From: Armatimonadia bacterium
GTDB taxonomy: Bacteria > Armatimonadota > Zipacnadia > Zipacnadales > JABUFB01
Length of the DNA: 46,051 nt
Assembly: GCA_039679385.1 (NCBI GenBank)
Contig: JBDKVB010000095.1
Span: 1-46,051 of the forward strand
Reading direction: 5' to 3'
Position numbers and translations under genes: made by a program. This document shows positions 1-8,504 of the stretch, piece after piece. How positions within the stretch are numbered: position 1 is the first letter of the stretch; each line of letters starts with the position of its first letter. The notes under the pieces were generated by a model, which saw nothing but the letters and a program-made list of their open reading frames with translations, was not told where the DNA came from and did not search any database.

Positions 1-375
1 CTGTGGTGTGATGAGAAGCACTGTGACCTGCACTCCAGCCTGCGCGCCGAGGCACGGGCGGTCAAGGAAGTGCTTGAGCACCTGGAGGAGTTGGGGGTGA
101 CTGGTGGGGCGATCCTGGTGAACGACCGTGTGCAGGCCTTCACCCTTGGCGAACCCCTGAACGAGCACACCGTCGTTTGCCATATCGAGAAGGCCAGCCC
201 GGATCTGCATGGGGCCTTCCAGGTGATCAACCGCGAGTTCCTCGCCCGGGAATGGTCTCAGTGGCGATGCGTGAACCGCGAGCAGGATGTGGGCGAGCCA
301 GGCCTGCGCAAGGCCAAGGAGAGCTATCTCCCGGCCAGGATGGTGGAGAAGTACGTCGTGACGCAGCGGTCCTAG
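1..375 (+). CDS. DUF2156 / phosphatidylglycerol lysyltransferase C-terminal-like protein, 3' part
   Basis: The frame is open from the first base, so the gene starts outside the window and only about 124 C-terminal residues are seen. The stretch has the look of the DUF2156 fold, which is related to the acyltransferase-like C-terminal domain of MprF lysyltransferases. Telling pieces are a strand reading GAILVNDRVQAFTLGEPL, then HIEKASPDLHGAFQVIN, and the closing VNREQDVGEPGLRKAKESY. In this family the domain uses an aminoacyl-tRNA or similar donor, but many members have no known substrate. The gene ends in TAG and is convergent with the next gene. Family assignment is from motif memory; the substrate is unknown. 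Confidence 0.75.
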   Translation: MWCDEKHCDLHSSLRAEARAVKEVLEHLEELGVTGGAILVNDRVQAFTLGEPLNEHTVVCHIEKASPDLHGAFQVINREFLAREWSQWRCVNREQDVGEPGLRKAKESYLPARMVEKYVVTQRS

Positions 376-406
376 CTCCGGCAGGTTCCCCTTGCGTGTC
401 CTGCCT

Positions 407-1726
407 CTAGTACAAAGTCGCATTGCGGCCTGAGCCCAGGGGTGCGTGGTTCGAAGGCTGCAGTCGGCTCGGATTCCGGAAGACGTAGACTGCGGTCGGC
501 GTCGACAGGGCGAAGTCCACGACGCCATCGCCGGTGAAGTCCCCGGTGCGGACCAGCTTCATGCCCTTGTCCTCGACCTTGAGCCTTACCAGGGGCTTTC
601 CGAAGCCGTCGGAGATGACGCAGGGATCGGGCAACAGCAACTCCGCCAGGCCGTCGCCGTTCCAGTCGAGCATCGCGTGGAACCGCGCATAGGGCATCAC
701 CCAAGTGCCCAGCCGTGCCCCTTCTGCATCGTACAAGTGCACCGGGCCTCGTCCTGCGGGATGATGCCCGTCATCGACAGCGATCTGCAGGCCAGGGACG
801 TCCGAGCGCATCTTGCCGAGGTCGAGGGACTCGAAGTGGAGCCCCGTCTGCTCCCAGATCGTCTTCCCGAGCCCGTCGGTCATCACCATGCTCGAGCTGC
901 CGCAGGTGGTCATCACCAGACGCCAGTCTTCGGGCCGCTCGCCGCGAGACATCACGCGGCAGCAATCCAGGTGGCCCTTGCGGAGGTCAACCTGCTTCGA
1001 GGAGAGCGTCCACCGAACCGCACCGTCCGGGCCGAGGAGCGCATAGCCCGCCATGACCTCGTCGCAGCCGTCGCCGTCAAGGTCCAGCGGGTAGGGCTGA
1101 TGAGCCGTGCGGTAACCGCCGGGGTGCTTGACGGTCCACAGCAGGTTCCAGTTGCGGTCATAGGCCCAGATCTGGTCGTAGCGGTCCTTGACGAGGACGT
1201 CCGTCGCTGCCGGGCCACCGGAGAAGTTCGCGAAGACCAGGCAATCGGTCGCCTGTGGGGGCAAGGGGTAACGCGCCTTCACAGAACCCCTGGCGCCGTC
1301 GAGGGCAATCAACTCGCCATCGCCGCAGACCACGATCTCCGGCCGCCCATCACGATCCCAGTCGTAGACCTGGCAGGCGACGTCATGGTGCAGGGCAGAT
1401 CGCCCCAGGTCGCGGCCTCCCCAGCGCCACAGCAGCGAGCCATCCAGACGGTGGACTACCACGGCGCTGGTGTAGTGCACGTCGCCCACGTTGACGTTGC
1501 GGGCGCTGATGACCTCGACCTCACCATCCGCGTTCACGTCTTCCAGAACCACCCACTGGCCGGAGTAGTCAGGGTCCAGTGGCACAACCTTCCAGGGCGC
1601 GACTTCGGGCAGTTCGGCCGGGAGCGGCTGTGTCAGGTCACAGAGGAAGCCGGCGGACGCGCAGGTCGACAGACCAAGGAGTGCGGCAAGGACCGTCAGC
1701 AGGACCCCAGTGGCGGCGGTAACCAT
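407..1726 (-). CDS. Secreted FG-GAP/VCBS-repeat beta-propeller protein
   Basis: This 439-residue protein starts with a typical signal peptide (hydrophobic residues about 5-25, cleavage near ASA-G). The mature part carries repeated calcium-loop signatures of the FG-GAP/VCBS type: DVNADGEVEV, DWDRDGRPEI, DLDGDGCDEV, DWNGDGLAEL and DFTGDGVVDF. Such repeats form integrin-like propellers that work outside the cytoplasm, often in binding or as part of polysaccharide lyases. No catalytic domain is recognisable, so a binding or structural role is an inference. It stands alone: the upstream gene is convergent and the downstream neighbour is divergent. The long frame on the opposite strand is its shadow. 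Confidence 0.8.
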   Translation of the reverse strand: MVTAATGVLLTVLAALLGLSTCASAGFLCDLTQPLPAELPEVAPWKVVPLDPDYSGQWVVLEDVNADGEVEVISARNVNVGDVHYTSAVVVHRLDGSLLWRWGGRDLGRSALHHDVACQVYDWDRDGRPEIVVCGDGELIALDGARGSVKARYPLPPQATDCLVFANFSGGPAATDVLVKDRYDQIWAYDRNWNLLWTVKHPGGYRTAHQPYPLDLDGDGCDEVMAGYALLGPDGAVRWTLSSKQVDLRKGHLDCCRVMSRGERPEDWRLVMTTCGSSSMVMTDGLGKTIWEQTGLHFESLDLGKMRSDVPGLQIAVDDGHHPAGRGPVHLYDAEGARLGTWVMPYARFHAMLDWNGDGLAELLLPDPCVISDGFGKPLVRLKVEDKGMKLVRTGDFTGDGVVDFALSTPTAVYVFRNPSRLQPSNHAPLGSGRNATLY

Positions 1727-2093
1727 CGCGGAGGACCTCCAGGAGCTATCGGTAGCGCACAGAGGGTGGTTCCTCTTGGGCGCCCAAGTGTCCTTGTGCC
1801 CTGACGTGTTCCGCCGGCGACGACCGCCCTGGAGTCAGGGGTCCCCCTGTCAGAAGGACGGCTACAACCGGCGAGGCTGTGATCTGGTCCTTAAGTTAAC
1901 GTAATCAAGATTTTGGGGCGTACCCCTTCCTCGACGCCCTGGTGCTCCGGGGGACGTAAGAGAAAGGCGACGAAGACCACGGCTGAAGGCTTCGAGAGAA
2001 GTGCCCAGGTGTCCGTGCTCAGCGCCCGCCAAGGCTTGCCAAGGCTGGAGGTGACCTGATATACTGCCCTCGGAGCATGGATCAGGCGTTTGT
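1727..2093. other. Divergent intergenic region of 367 bases
   Basis: This gap separates the minus-strand propeller gene from the plus-strand secreted protein and should hold both promoters. A patch at 1891-1920 is unusually AT-rich for the window (TTAAGTTAACGTAATC and then ATTTT). A promoter-like pair for the plus strand lies at its right end. I found no convincing small gene; the minus-strand frame across 1862-2182 has biased composition and no recognisable features. Confidence 0.5.
2036..2065 (+). promoter_or_regulatory. Sigma-70-like promoter for the 2094/2142 gene
   Basis: TTGCCA at 2036-2041 and TATACT at 2060-2065 are separated by 18 bases. Transcription would begin near 2072, just before the first possible start codon. 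The match is by eye only. Confidence 0.45.
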
Positions 2094-2909
2094 GTGCCCC
2101 GCTGTCGGGCAGACGGCCTTCCCGAAGCCACTCCAGGCAAGGTGGGAGACGCCACGGTCAGGACAGGATTCACACCCCGCACGTCACTCCAACCGGCCCT
2201 GCTTGTGTGCTATGCCCTTATGTGGGTGATGGCCGCTGCCTACGGGCAAGAGACCCCGGCTCCGGTCACCCCGGCGCCGCCAACACCTCTTGAGGCCGCC
2301 GATCAGGCTGCCCGTGCCTTCGACTACGCGACGGCGCTGAAGTCACTCGAGCAGGCAGCCAGTTCTGCCTCCGCGGAGGACGCGGCACGCCTCAAGCAGC
2401 GCCAGGCTCTCTACGAGCAGTACCTGGGTCTCACAACACTGGTCGACCTCGCACGTGACAACCCGGACCGTCTGGTCGGTGTGGCGACGACTCGTGGCGG
2501 CAGGAAGCTGGCCGGACTGGTGCAGATGGCTGAGCTGGGCATCAAGCCGGAGGCACGCATCGGTAACCGGGTCATCGACGACGGGGCCTTCGCTCTCGCG
2601 GTCTCTGCCGAGAGCACAGTGACGGTCAAGGCGCGCGAGATTGCTCAGTTTGCTGTGACCTGGGCAGCCCCGACCCCCGAGGGCTGGCCCAACTACTGGT
2701 CCATCGCCAAGATCCATGCGGTGCTGCAGACCGGTGAGGTCGTCGAGGGCAAGCCGACCTGGTTTCTCCCCCTCAGCACCCTCACCGTTCGCGAGACGCC
2801 AGATGCCGAAGACACCACCATCGCGGTCTACCCGGCAATGGGCAAGCCCATCAGCGCGGACGACCTCCTCAGTGAGGTCATCCTCGTGGGCGCCCCGCCC
2901 ATGCCCTGA
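2094..2909 (+). CDS. Putative secreted or membrane-anchored protein of unknown function
   Basis: The open frame starts with GTG at 2094; a second GTG at 2142 is equally plausible, and neither has a strong ribosome site. A hydrophobic stretch, LLVCYALMWVMAAAYG, followed by a Pro/Thr-rich linker (TPAPVTPAPPTP) looks like a signal peptide or anchor. The next about 60 residues are helical and Ala-rich (possibly a tetratricopeptide-like pair), and the C-terminal half is probably beta-rich. I do not recognise the family. It lies 16 bases before the next gene and is probably cotranscribed with it and the radical SAM gene, so the group may share a job. Confidence 0.6.
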   Translation: MPRCRADGLPEATPGKVGDATVRTGFTPRTSLQPALLVCYALMWVMAAAYGQETPAPVTPAPPTPLEAADQAARAFDYATALKSLEQAASSASAEDAARLKQRQALYEQYLGLTTLVDLARDNPDRLVGVATTRGGRKLAGLVQMAELGIKPEARIGNRVIDDGAFALAVSAESTVTVKAREIAQFAVTWAAPTPEGWPNYWSIAKIHAVLQTGEVVEGKPTWFLPLSTLTVRETPDAEDTTIAVYPAMGKPISADDLLSEVILVGAPPMP

Positions 2910-2925
2910 GAGAGAGGCTACCCCC

Positions 2926-3765
2926 ATGGACGACAACATCTTCCCTTTCCCTGGTGACGGAGACCTTGAGGACCTGTCCGACCTTGATCTGGATATGGCC
3001 GCCTTCGGATTCTCGCTGACGGTGGCCGAAGGCAAGCGTCTCATCGCCAAGGGCGTGGTTGCGGATAGCGCGGTGCAGGAGTCGATGGAAGAGGGCATGG
3101 TGGCGGTCTGCAAGGGCTCCACCAACGCCTATGTGCTCGAGGAGCTGCTGGGAGGGGACATCGACAAGGGCAAGTACGTTCTGGGCAAGGTCCTTCCCGT
3201 CGGCGATGAACGCGCGCCGCAGGCCTTCAAGGGCAGTATCCCGGAAGTCATCTTCCGGCAGGGCGAGGTCGTTGAGGGAATGACGGTTGCTCAGGCGGTA
3301 ACGGAGATGTCCGTCGGCGATGTGGTGCTCAAGGGCGCCAACATCATCGACTATGCAACCCGTACTGCCGGCGTACTCATCGGCCATCCGGCGGGAGGCA
3401 CGCTGGGCTCGATCCTCGGCTCAGTCTACGGGAAGGGGCTCTCGCTCATCATCCCGGTGGGCCTGGAGAAGCAGACGGCCACCCCGGCGGTCTTGAGCAA
3501 GATGGCCCCTCCGACCGATGCCTGCGCCGGTTACGGTATCCCTCGCCTGTGGCCGATTCAGGGCACTCTGTTCACGGAGCTCGAGGCACTGAACACCCTC
3601 GCGGGAGTCCAGGTGCTCCAGACCGGCGCCGGTGGTCTGTGTGGCGCCGAGGGGGCAGTCTGTCTGATTGCCTTCGGCTTCGAGGAAGAGGTCGAGGCCG
3701 CCAAGGAAGTCATCAGCCAGGTGCAGGGCGAACCCTCCTTCTGGGACGCAGTCATGGGCAAGTAG
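2926..3765 (+). CDS. Conserved-looking hypothetical protein, Gly-rich core
   Basis: The ATG at 2926 follows GAGAGAGG and gives 279 residues; the frame stays open further upstream, but that part overlaps the previous gene and has poor composition. The N-terminus is very acidic (DLEDLSDLDLDMAAF). The core contains GVLIGHPAGGTLGSILGSVY, then LIIPVGLEKQ, and near the end LQTGAGGLCGAEGAVCLIAF. These Gly-rich segments look like a conserved nucleotide-, cofactor- or metabolite-binding surface. There is no signal peptide, so it is probably cytoplasmic. I cannot name the family. It sits 49 bases before the AmrS gene, which may hint at a shared pathway. Confidence 0.7.
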   Translation: MDDNIFPFPGDGDLEDLSDLDLDMAAFGFSLTVAEGKRLIAKGVVADSAVQESMEEGMVAVCKGSTNAYVLEELLGGDIDKGKYVLGKVLPVGDERAPQAFKGSIPEVIFRQGEVVEGMTVAQAVTEMSVGDVVLKGANIIDYATRTAGVLIGHPAGGTLGSILGSVYGKGLSLIIPVGLEKQTATPAVLSKMAPPTDACAGYGIPRLWPIQGTLFTELEALNTLAGVQVLQTGAGGLCGAEGAVCLIAFGFEEEVEAAKEVISQVQGEPSFWDAVMGK

Positions 3766-3814
3766 GAGGCGCCGGTTGCGGTCGACGCCGGGGAGGAGAC
3801 TGGGGTGAGCTGGA

Positions 3815-4801
3815 ATGCATGAAGCGCGGTACTATGAGGTCGAAGAGGGCCGGGCCCAGTGCCTGCTGTGTCCCTTCCATTGCCGCATCGCAGAGGGACA
3901 GACCGGCCGCTGCAGAGTCCGCGAGTTCCGGGACGGCAAGCTGTGGAGCCGCAACTGGGGGCAGGTGACCTCTGTGGCCCTGGACCCGGTGGAGAAGAAG
4001 CCGCTGTACCACTTCCACCCGGGAGCGCCGATTCTGTCGCTGGGCACCTACGGGTGCAATCTCAAGTGCGACTTCTGCCAGAACTGGGCGATCTCGCAGG
4101 AGACGCCGTCGACCCAAAGCCTGGAGCCGATCCACGCCGTCAAACTGGCGGAGAAGCACCAGGTGGACGGGAACATCGGCATCGCCTACACCTACAACGA
4201 GCCCTTCATCTGGTATGAGTTCGTTCTGGAGACTGCGAAGCTAATCCACGACCGGGGCATGGTCAACGTCCTGGTGACGAACGGCATAGTGGAGGAGGAG
4301 CCCCTGCAGGAGCTTCTCCCCTACATCGACGCGATGAACGTTGACATCAAGAGTATCCGCTCCGACTTCTATCGGCGGCTCTGCGGTGGTGACGGTCACG
4401 CGGCCCGGCGTACGGTAGAGATGGCCTTCGGGCGTTGCGCCGTCGAGATCACGAACCTGGTGATCACCGGCGAGAACGATTCTGACGCGGACCTCGCCGA
4501 CCTGTTTGACTGGGCCGCGTCGGTGTCGCGCAGGCTGCCGGTACACCTGTCGCGCTACCATCCGGCCTACAAGATGCAGGCGCCGACGACGCCCGTCGAG
4601 ACCTTGCGCAGAGCCTACGAGCTCGCCCGTGAGCGTCTGGACTTCGTGTACGTGGGCAACCTGCATCTGAACGGGACGACCGACACGATCTGCCCGCGGT
4701 GCGGAGCAGTGGCAGTCGAACGCGAGGGCTTCTCAGCGTGGCCGAAGACCCGCGATGGCCGCTGCGCCTCCTGCGGAGAGGAGCTTGGTATTGTTGTCTA
4801 G
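3815..4801 (+). CDS. amrS: AmmeMemoRadiSam system radical SAM enzyme (AmrS)
   Basis: A 328-residue radical SAM protein with the [4Fe-4S] motif C-x3-C-x2-C at C81, C85 and C88 (CNLKCDFCQN). It also has the N-terminal Cys set of this family (CLLCPFHC, then GRCRVRE) and a C-terminal Cys-rich knuckle (CPRCG and CASCGEE). Internal blocks YTYNEPFIWYE, VTNGIVEEEP and MNVDIKS are typical of AmrS/PflA-like activases. Homologs are usually coupled to AMMECR1- and Memo-type proteins; neither is next to this gene. The reaction is not established. The gene runs into the next one with overlapping ends, implying cotranscription. Confidence 0.88.
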   Translation: MHEARYYEVEEGRAQCLLCPFHCRIAEGQTGRCRVREFRDGKLWSRNWGQVTSVALDPVEKKPLYHFHPGAPILSLGTYGCNLKCDFCQNWAISQETPSTQSLEPIHAVKLAEKHQVDGNIGIAYTYNEPFIWYEFVLETAKLIHDRGMVNVLVTNGIVEEEPLQELLPYIDAMNVDIKSIRSDFYRRLCGGDGHAARRTVEMAFGRCAVEITNLVITGENDSDADLADLFDWAASVSRRLPVHLSRYHPAYKMQAPTTPVETLRRAYELARERLDFVYVGNLHLNGTTDTICPRCGAVAVEREGFSAWPKTRDGRCASCGEELGIVV

Positions 4802-6479
4802 CAAGTCAGGGCGAGGCCTTGGCCGACGCGCAACCAGCTGGCTGCGACGGGGCCTCCAGGTGGCAAGCATCCTATGGCGTCACGGTTTCGGGCCCCAGTT
4901 GCGCATTCTGGGGCTTTCCCGATTCCTGCCCAGTACCCCTGAGCGTGAGCCGGACCCCACCACCGCAGGACTGGAGTTGCCGGTGCGTGTGCGGCTTGCC
5001 TGCGAAGAGATCGGCCCCGTGACGATCAAACTGGCGCAGGCCCTCGCTTCCCGCCCCGACCTGATCCCGATGGACTATGTCCGGGAGTTCCGGCGGCTGC
5101 AGGACCAGGTGCAGCCTTTCCCCTTTGAGGCCGCGTCCGACGTGATCCAGAGCGAGTTGCACGCGCCGATAGACCGCCTGTATGAGGCCTTCGAGGAGGT
5201 GCCTACCGCCTCCGCGTCCATCGGTCAGGTTCACTTCGCCTCGCTGCCAGACGGCCAGAAGCTGGCAGTGAAGGTGCAGCGCCCGGGCCTTGAGGAGGTC
5301 GTCGAGACCGACCTGCAGATCCTGCAGTTCGCCGCCCGCGAGGCCGAGGTTCACGTGGGACTGCTGCACGACCTGCGCATCAGCGAATGGGCCTCGGAGT
5401 TCGGGCGGTCTCTGCGGGCCGAACTGGACTACACCAACGAGGGGCAGAACACTGACCGCCTTCGTCAGGTGCTCGCTGAGGACCCCAAGGTGGTGGTCCC
5501 GCGTGTCTACTGGGACCTCAGCAGCCGCCGCGTCCTCACGCTGGAGCGCATCGAGGGTGTCCACATTGACGACGTCGAGGGGCTGCGCGGCATCGGCGTC
5601 AGCCGGTCAATGATTGCTGTACATATGGCCGAATCTATCCTCCGGCAGATCTACGTGAACGGTTTCTTCCACGCGGATCCGCACCCCGGCAATGTGCTCG
5701 TGCAGAGCGGCGGCCGGATCGCCTTCCTGGACTGCGGCAATGCGGCGAGCATCGGTCGGGACATCCGCGCAAGCATGGTCCACCTGCTGATGGGGGCGCT
5801 GGACGGCGACGCCACCGAGGTCTGCGACCACATCATTGACATGGGCGCAGTGAGCGAGGATACTGACCTGCAGCAACTGCGCCTTGACATCCAGCGTATG
5901 ATGGCACAATACAGTGCTGTCAGCACCGCCGAGTTCCGGATGGGCGAGGTACTTGAAGACCTGATGGCCGTGATCTTCCGGCACCGAGTGCGGATGCCCT
6001 CCGTCTTCTCCTCAGTCTTGCGGGCGCTGATCATCACTGAGGGAACCTGTCGAAGCCTCGATGCCGGGTTCGACTTCCGGGTTCCCGCCCGTCAGATCAT
6101 CAGCGAAGTGATGAAGACCTGGGTCCAGCCCGCGAACATTATGCGGGAGCTGTGGCGGGCCGTCAGGGACCTTCACCGATATGGGCTGATGCTCCCCCGC
6201 CAAGCGAGCGAAGTGCTGTCACGCGTACAGGCCGGAGCGCTGAAGATCCGCTTCGACATCGAGAACTCCGACGAGACCCTGCATCGTCTCGACGTGATGT
6301 GCAATCGTGTGGCCTTTGCACTGGTCGTCGCGGCGATCATCGTTGGATCTTCGGTCATTCTGGCCAGCGAGACCGCTGTGGCAACCCTGACGCAGCCGGG
6401 AGCGCTTGCCTACGGGCTGGTGGGTGCCCTGATGGGGCTATACCTGCTGTACTCGATTCTGAGGTCAGGCCGACTGTGA
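4791..6479 (+). CDS. ABC1/UbiB/AarF family kinase-like membrane protein
   Basis: About 562 residues. I place the start at TTG 4791 because GGAGAGGAG sits at 4775-4783, seven bases before it; it overlaps the end of amrS by 11 bases. Kinase-like landmarks are PTASASIGQVHFAS (Ala-rich loop), KLAVKVQRPG (ATP-binding Lys), GFFHADPHPGN (catalytic loop) and FLDCGN (metal-binding loop). Two transmembrane helices close the protein (VAFALVVAAIIVGSSVILAS and LAYGLVGALMGLYLLY). Family members support quinone or lipid metabolism, by ATPase rather than protein-kinase activity. Two deviations: the KxGQ motif reads KLAQ, and DFG reads DCG. The start is the least certain point. Confidence 0.88.
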   Translation: MLSSKSGRGLGRRATSWLRRGLQVASILWRHGFGPQLRILGLSRFLPSTPEREPDPTTAGLELPVRVRLACEEIGPVTIKLAQALASRPDLIPMDYVREFRRLQDQVQPFPFEAASDVIQSELHAPIDRLYEAFEEVPTASASIGQVHFASLPDGQKLAVKVQRPGLEEVVETDLQILQFAAREAEVHVGLLHDLRISEWASEFGRSLRAELDYTNEGQNTDRLRQVLAEDPKVVVPRVYWDLSSRRVLTLERIEGVHIDDVEGLRGIGVSRSMIAVHMAESILRQIYVNGFFHADPHPGNVLVQSGGRIAFLDCGNAASIGRDIRASMVHLLMGALDGDATEVCDHIIDMGAVSEDTDLQQLRLDIQRMMAQYSAVSTAEFRMGEVLEDLMAVIFRHRVRMPSVFSSVLRALIITEGTCRSLDAGFDFRVPARQIISEVMKTWVQPANIMRELWRAVRDLHRYGLMLPRQASEVLSRVQAGALKIRFDIENSDETLHRLDVMCNRVAFALVVAAIIVGSSVILASETAVATLTQPGALAYGLVGALMGLYLLYSILRSGRL

Positions 6480-7126
6480 CAGAAGCAAAGCGTAACCTTG
6501 GAAGCACGCTGATACTGGCCTCTTCATCTCCGCGCCGGGATCAGCTTCTGAGCGAAGCCGGTGTCCGCTTCGAGGTATTGGTGCCGAGCGGCCCCGAGGC
6601 CGAACGGAAGTGCGGCGAAGACTGCGCAACCTTCGCTCGTCGTGCCGCTGAGGAGAAGGCACGGCAGGTGGCGCTGGTCTCACCGGGGCGTCTTGTTCTG
6701 GGCGCCGACACCATCGTCGTACTGGACGACGAAGTGCTGGGCAAGCCGAGGGGGCCTGAAGATGCTCTCCGGATGCTTCGCCGTCTGGCTGGACGTGCGC
6801 ATCAGGTGATCACCGGTGTGGCCTTTGCGCGGGCCGGGTCTGGTGGCGAGGTTGACCTGGTGGGTGCGGCAATCTGTTCCGAGGTGGTGTTCCGTCACCT
6901 ATCGGACCAGGAGATCGAGGGTTACGTCGCAACCGGCGAACCCCTCGACAAGGCGGGGGCCTACGGGATACAGGGACTCGGGGGAGCACTTGTCGAAAGC
7001 TATACTGGATCGCATACCAACATCGTTGGCCTTCCGATGGAGTACGTGCTGGAAACGCTGGGACGGGACCTCCCCGACCACAGGACAGCGCAGGACGCTA
7101 CTCTCGCCGGGCGCCGTCAGAACTGA
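6476..7126 (+). CDS. maf: Maf-family nucleoside triphosphate pyrophosphatase
   Basis: The GTG at 6476 overlaps the TGA of the kinase-like gene (GTGA), giving 216 residues of the usual Maf size. Signatures in order are [12 protein letters not shown] near the N-terminus, [29 protein letters not shown] and [10 protein letters not shown]. Maf enzymes hydrolyse non-canonical or surplus nucleotides such as dTTP, UTP or modified forms to the monophosphate, in the cytoplasm. Maf genes often lie next to mreBCD, as here. A longer upstream frame exists but is a shadow of the previous gene. The last about 20 residues are poorly conserved in the family. Confidence 0.92.
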   Translation: MTEAKRNLGSTLILASSSPRRDQLLSEAGVRFEVLVPSGPEAERKCGEDCATFARRAAEEKARQVALVSPGRLVLGADTIVVLDDEVLGKPRGPEDALRMLRRLAGRAHQVITGVAFARAGSGGEVDLVGAAICSEVVFRHLSDQEIEGYVATGEPLDKAGAYGIQGLGGALVESYTGSHTNIVGLPMEYVLETLGRDLPDHRTAQDATLAGRRQN

Positions 7127-7353
7127 CAGCCGGGCCAACTACATCGGGCGAAGCACGAAAGGGACCGGGCCTTACGCCGCTCCCTACACGAAGCAAGCAT
7201 CGCAGATCTCATCGCACCAAGGGAAGCGAGCCTCGTCCCGTGATACAAGAGAACCCTGCCGTGTCACGATTGCGTACACAGTCCTACGGTGAGCGGGCCA
7301 AGATCCTCGAGCGGGCGGTGACGCCCGACCGCTATCATCGTACCCTGGACCGG

Positions 7354-8379
7354 ATGAGCAAGCTGGCCGTGCACTGGATGTCGCATTTCTCCCGGGATAT
7401 GGGGATCGACCTGGGGACTGCGAACACCCTGGTGCACGTCAAGGGTCGCGGAATCCTCCTGCGTGAGCCCTCGGTAGTGGCCATCGATACGGACACGGGC
7501 GAGGTGCTCGCCGTTGGCGAGGACGCCAAGCGGATGGTTGGGCGGACGCCTGCCCGGATCACCGCGATTCGGCCCCTCAAGAACGGCGTCATCGCCGACT
7601 TCGACGCCACCGAGGCGATGCTGAAGCACTTCATCCGTAAGTGCCAGCCGCGGCGCTGGCTTGTGCATCCACGCATGGTGATCGGCGTCCCCTCGGGGAT
7701 CACCGAGGTCGAACGGCGTGCCGTCGAGGACGCCGCTCGCCAGGCCGGTGCGTGGGAGACCGAGATCATCGACGAACCCATGGCCGCTGCGATCGGCGCG
7801 GGACTGCCCGTAGCCGACGCTGTGGGGAACATGATCGTCGACATCGGTGGCGGCACTACGGAGATCGCCGTCATCTCCCTCGGGGGCATCTGTGCCCAGC
7901 GGTCGATGCGGATCGCCGGTGAGGAGATCGACGAGGCCATCTCGAACTTCATCCGGCGCGAGTTCAACCTCTACATCGGAGAGAGTACCTCGGAGCAGAT
8001 CAAGCTGCGCATCGGTTCGGCCTTCCCTCAGCCCGAAGAGGAGACCATGGAAGTGCGCGGCAAGGACCTCCTCTCCGGCCTGCCCAAGAGCGTGATCATC
8101 AGTTCCCTCGAGGTCCGCGAGGCCATTTCGGAGACGGCCGCCGCCATCGTCGAACTCGTGAAGGAAACCTTAGATTCCACGCCTCCGGAACTTGCGGCGG
8201 ACGTCATGAACCGCGGAATCGTCCTCGCGGGAGGCGGCGGCCTGCTGCGCGGTCTGGACCAGTTGATCAGCGCGGAGACGGACATCCCGGTGTACGTGGC
8301 CGAAGATCCCTTGACCTGCGTGGTCATGGGGACGGCAAAGTACCTTGAGGAGCTTGACGGGGTCGTGATGACGCGGTAG
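7354..8379 (+). CDS. mreB: Rod-shape-determining protein MreB
   Basis: The bacterial actin homolog that organises lateral cell-wall synthesis at the inner membrane. Actin-fold motifs are [14 protein letters not shown] (phosphate 1), [30 protein letters not shown] (phosphate 2) and [16 protein letters not shown] (adenosine). ATG 7354 gives 341 residues; ATG 7378 ([13 protein letters not shown]) resembles the usual MreB beginning even better, and a GTG at 7240 would add 38 residues. None has a strong ribosome site. It heads the mreBCD group, 227 bases after maf. Function is secure; only the start is open. Confidence 0.95.
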   Translation: MSKLAVHWMSHFSRDMGIDLGTANTLVHVKGRGILLREPSVVAIDTDTGEVLAVGEDAKRMVGRTPARITAIRPLKNGVIADFDATEAMLKHFIRKCQPRRWLVHPRMVIGVPSGITEVERRAVEDAARQAGAWETEIIDEPMAAAIGAGLPVADAVGNMIVDIGGGTTEIAVISLGGICAQRSMRIAGEEIDEAISNFIRREFNLYIGESTSEQIKLRIGSAFPQPEEETMEVRGKDLLSGLPKSVIISSLEVREAISETAAAIVELVKETLDSTPPELAADVMNRGIVLAGGGGLLRGLDQLISAETDIPVYVAEDPLTCVVMGTAKYLEELDGVVMTR

Positions 8380-8441
8380 TGTGTGTCCTGGACGCGTTCC
8401 TTGCCACAGTCCCTGGCGCAGCGGGCTCTGCCGAAGTGGGT

Positions 8442-8456
8442 ACCTCCGCAGGAGGT
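8442..8456 (+). promoter_or_regulatory. Hairpin that pairs a Shine-Dalgarno sequence, mreB-mreC leader
   Basis: ACCTCC-GCA-GGAGGT forms a perfect 6-bp stem with a three-base loop, and its right arm is itself a strong Shine-Dalgarno sequence. Downstream is a five-codon frame at 8475-8492 (Met-Leu-Pro-Asn-Leu-stop), 12 bases before mreC, whose own ATG lacks a ribosome site. A role in setting MreC translation is conjecture. Confidence 0.35.
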
Positions 8457-8504
8457 TCCGCTGCCATACCATCTATGCTTCCCAACCTGTGAATCGCACT
8501 CTAC

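Noticed and set aside
446-1804. A 452-codon plus-strand frame opposite the FG-GAP protein
   Set aside because: The minus-strand reading has a signal peptide and five calcium-loop repeats; the other strand has nothing.
1891-1905. TTAAGTTAACGTAAT as a further pho box
   Set aside because: The units are 5 bases apart, not 11, and there are only two or three; more likely an AT-rich promoter patch.
1862-2182. A 106-codon minus-strand frame in the intergenic region
   Set aside because: No ribosome site or recognisable feature; overlaps the promoter and start of the plus-strand gene.
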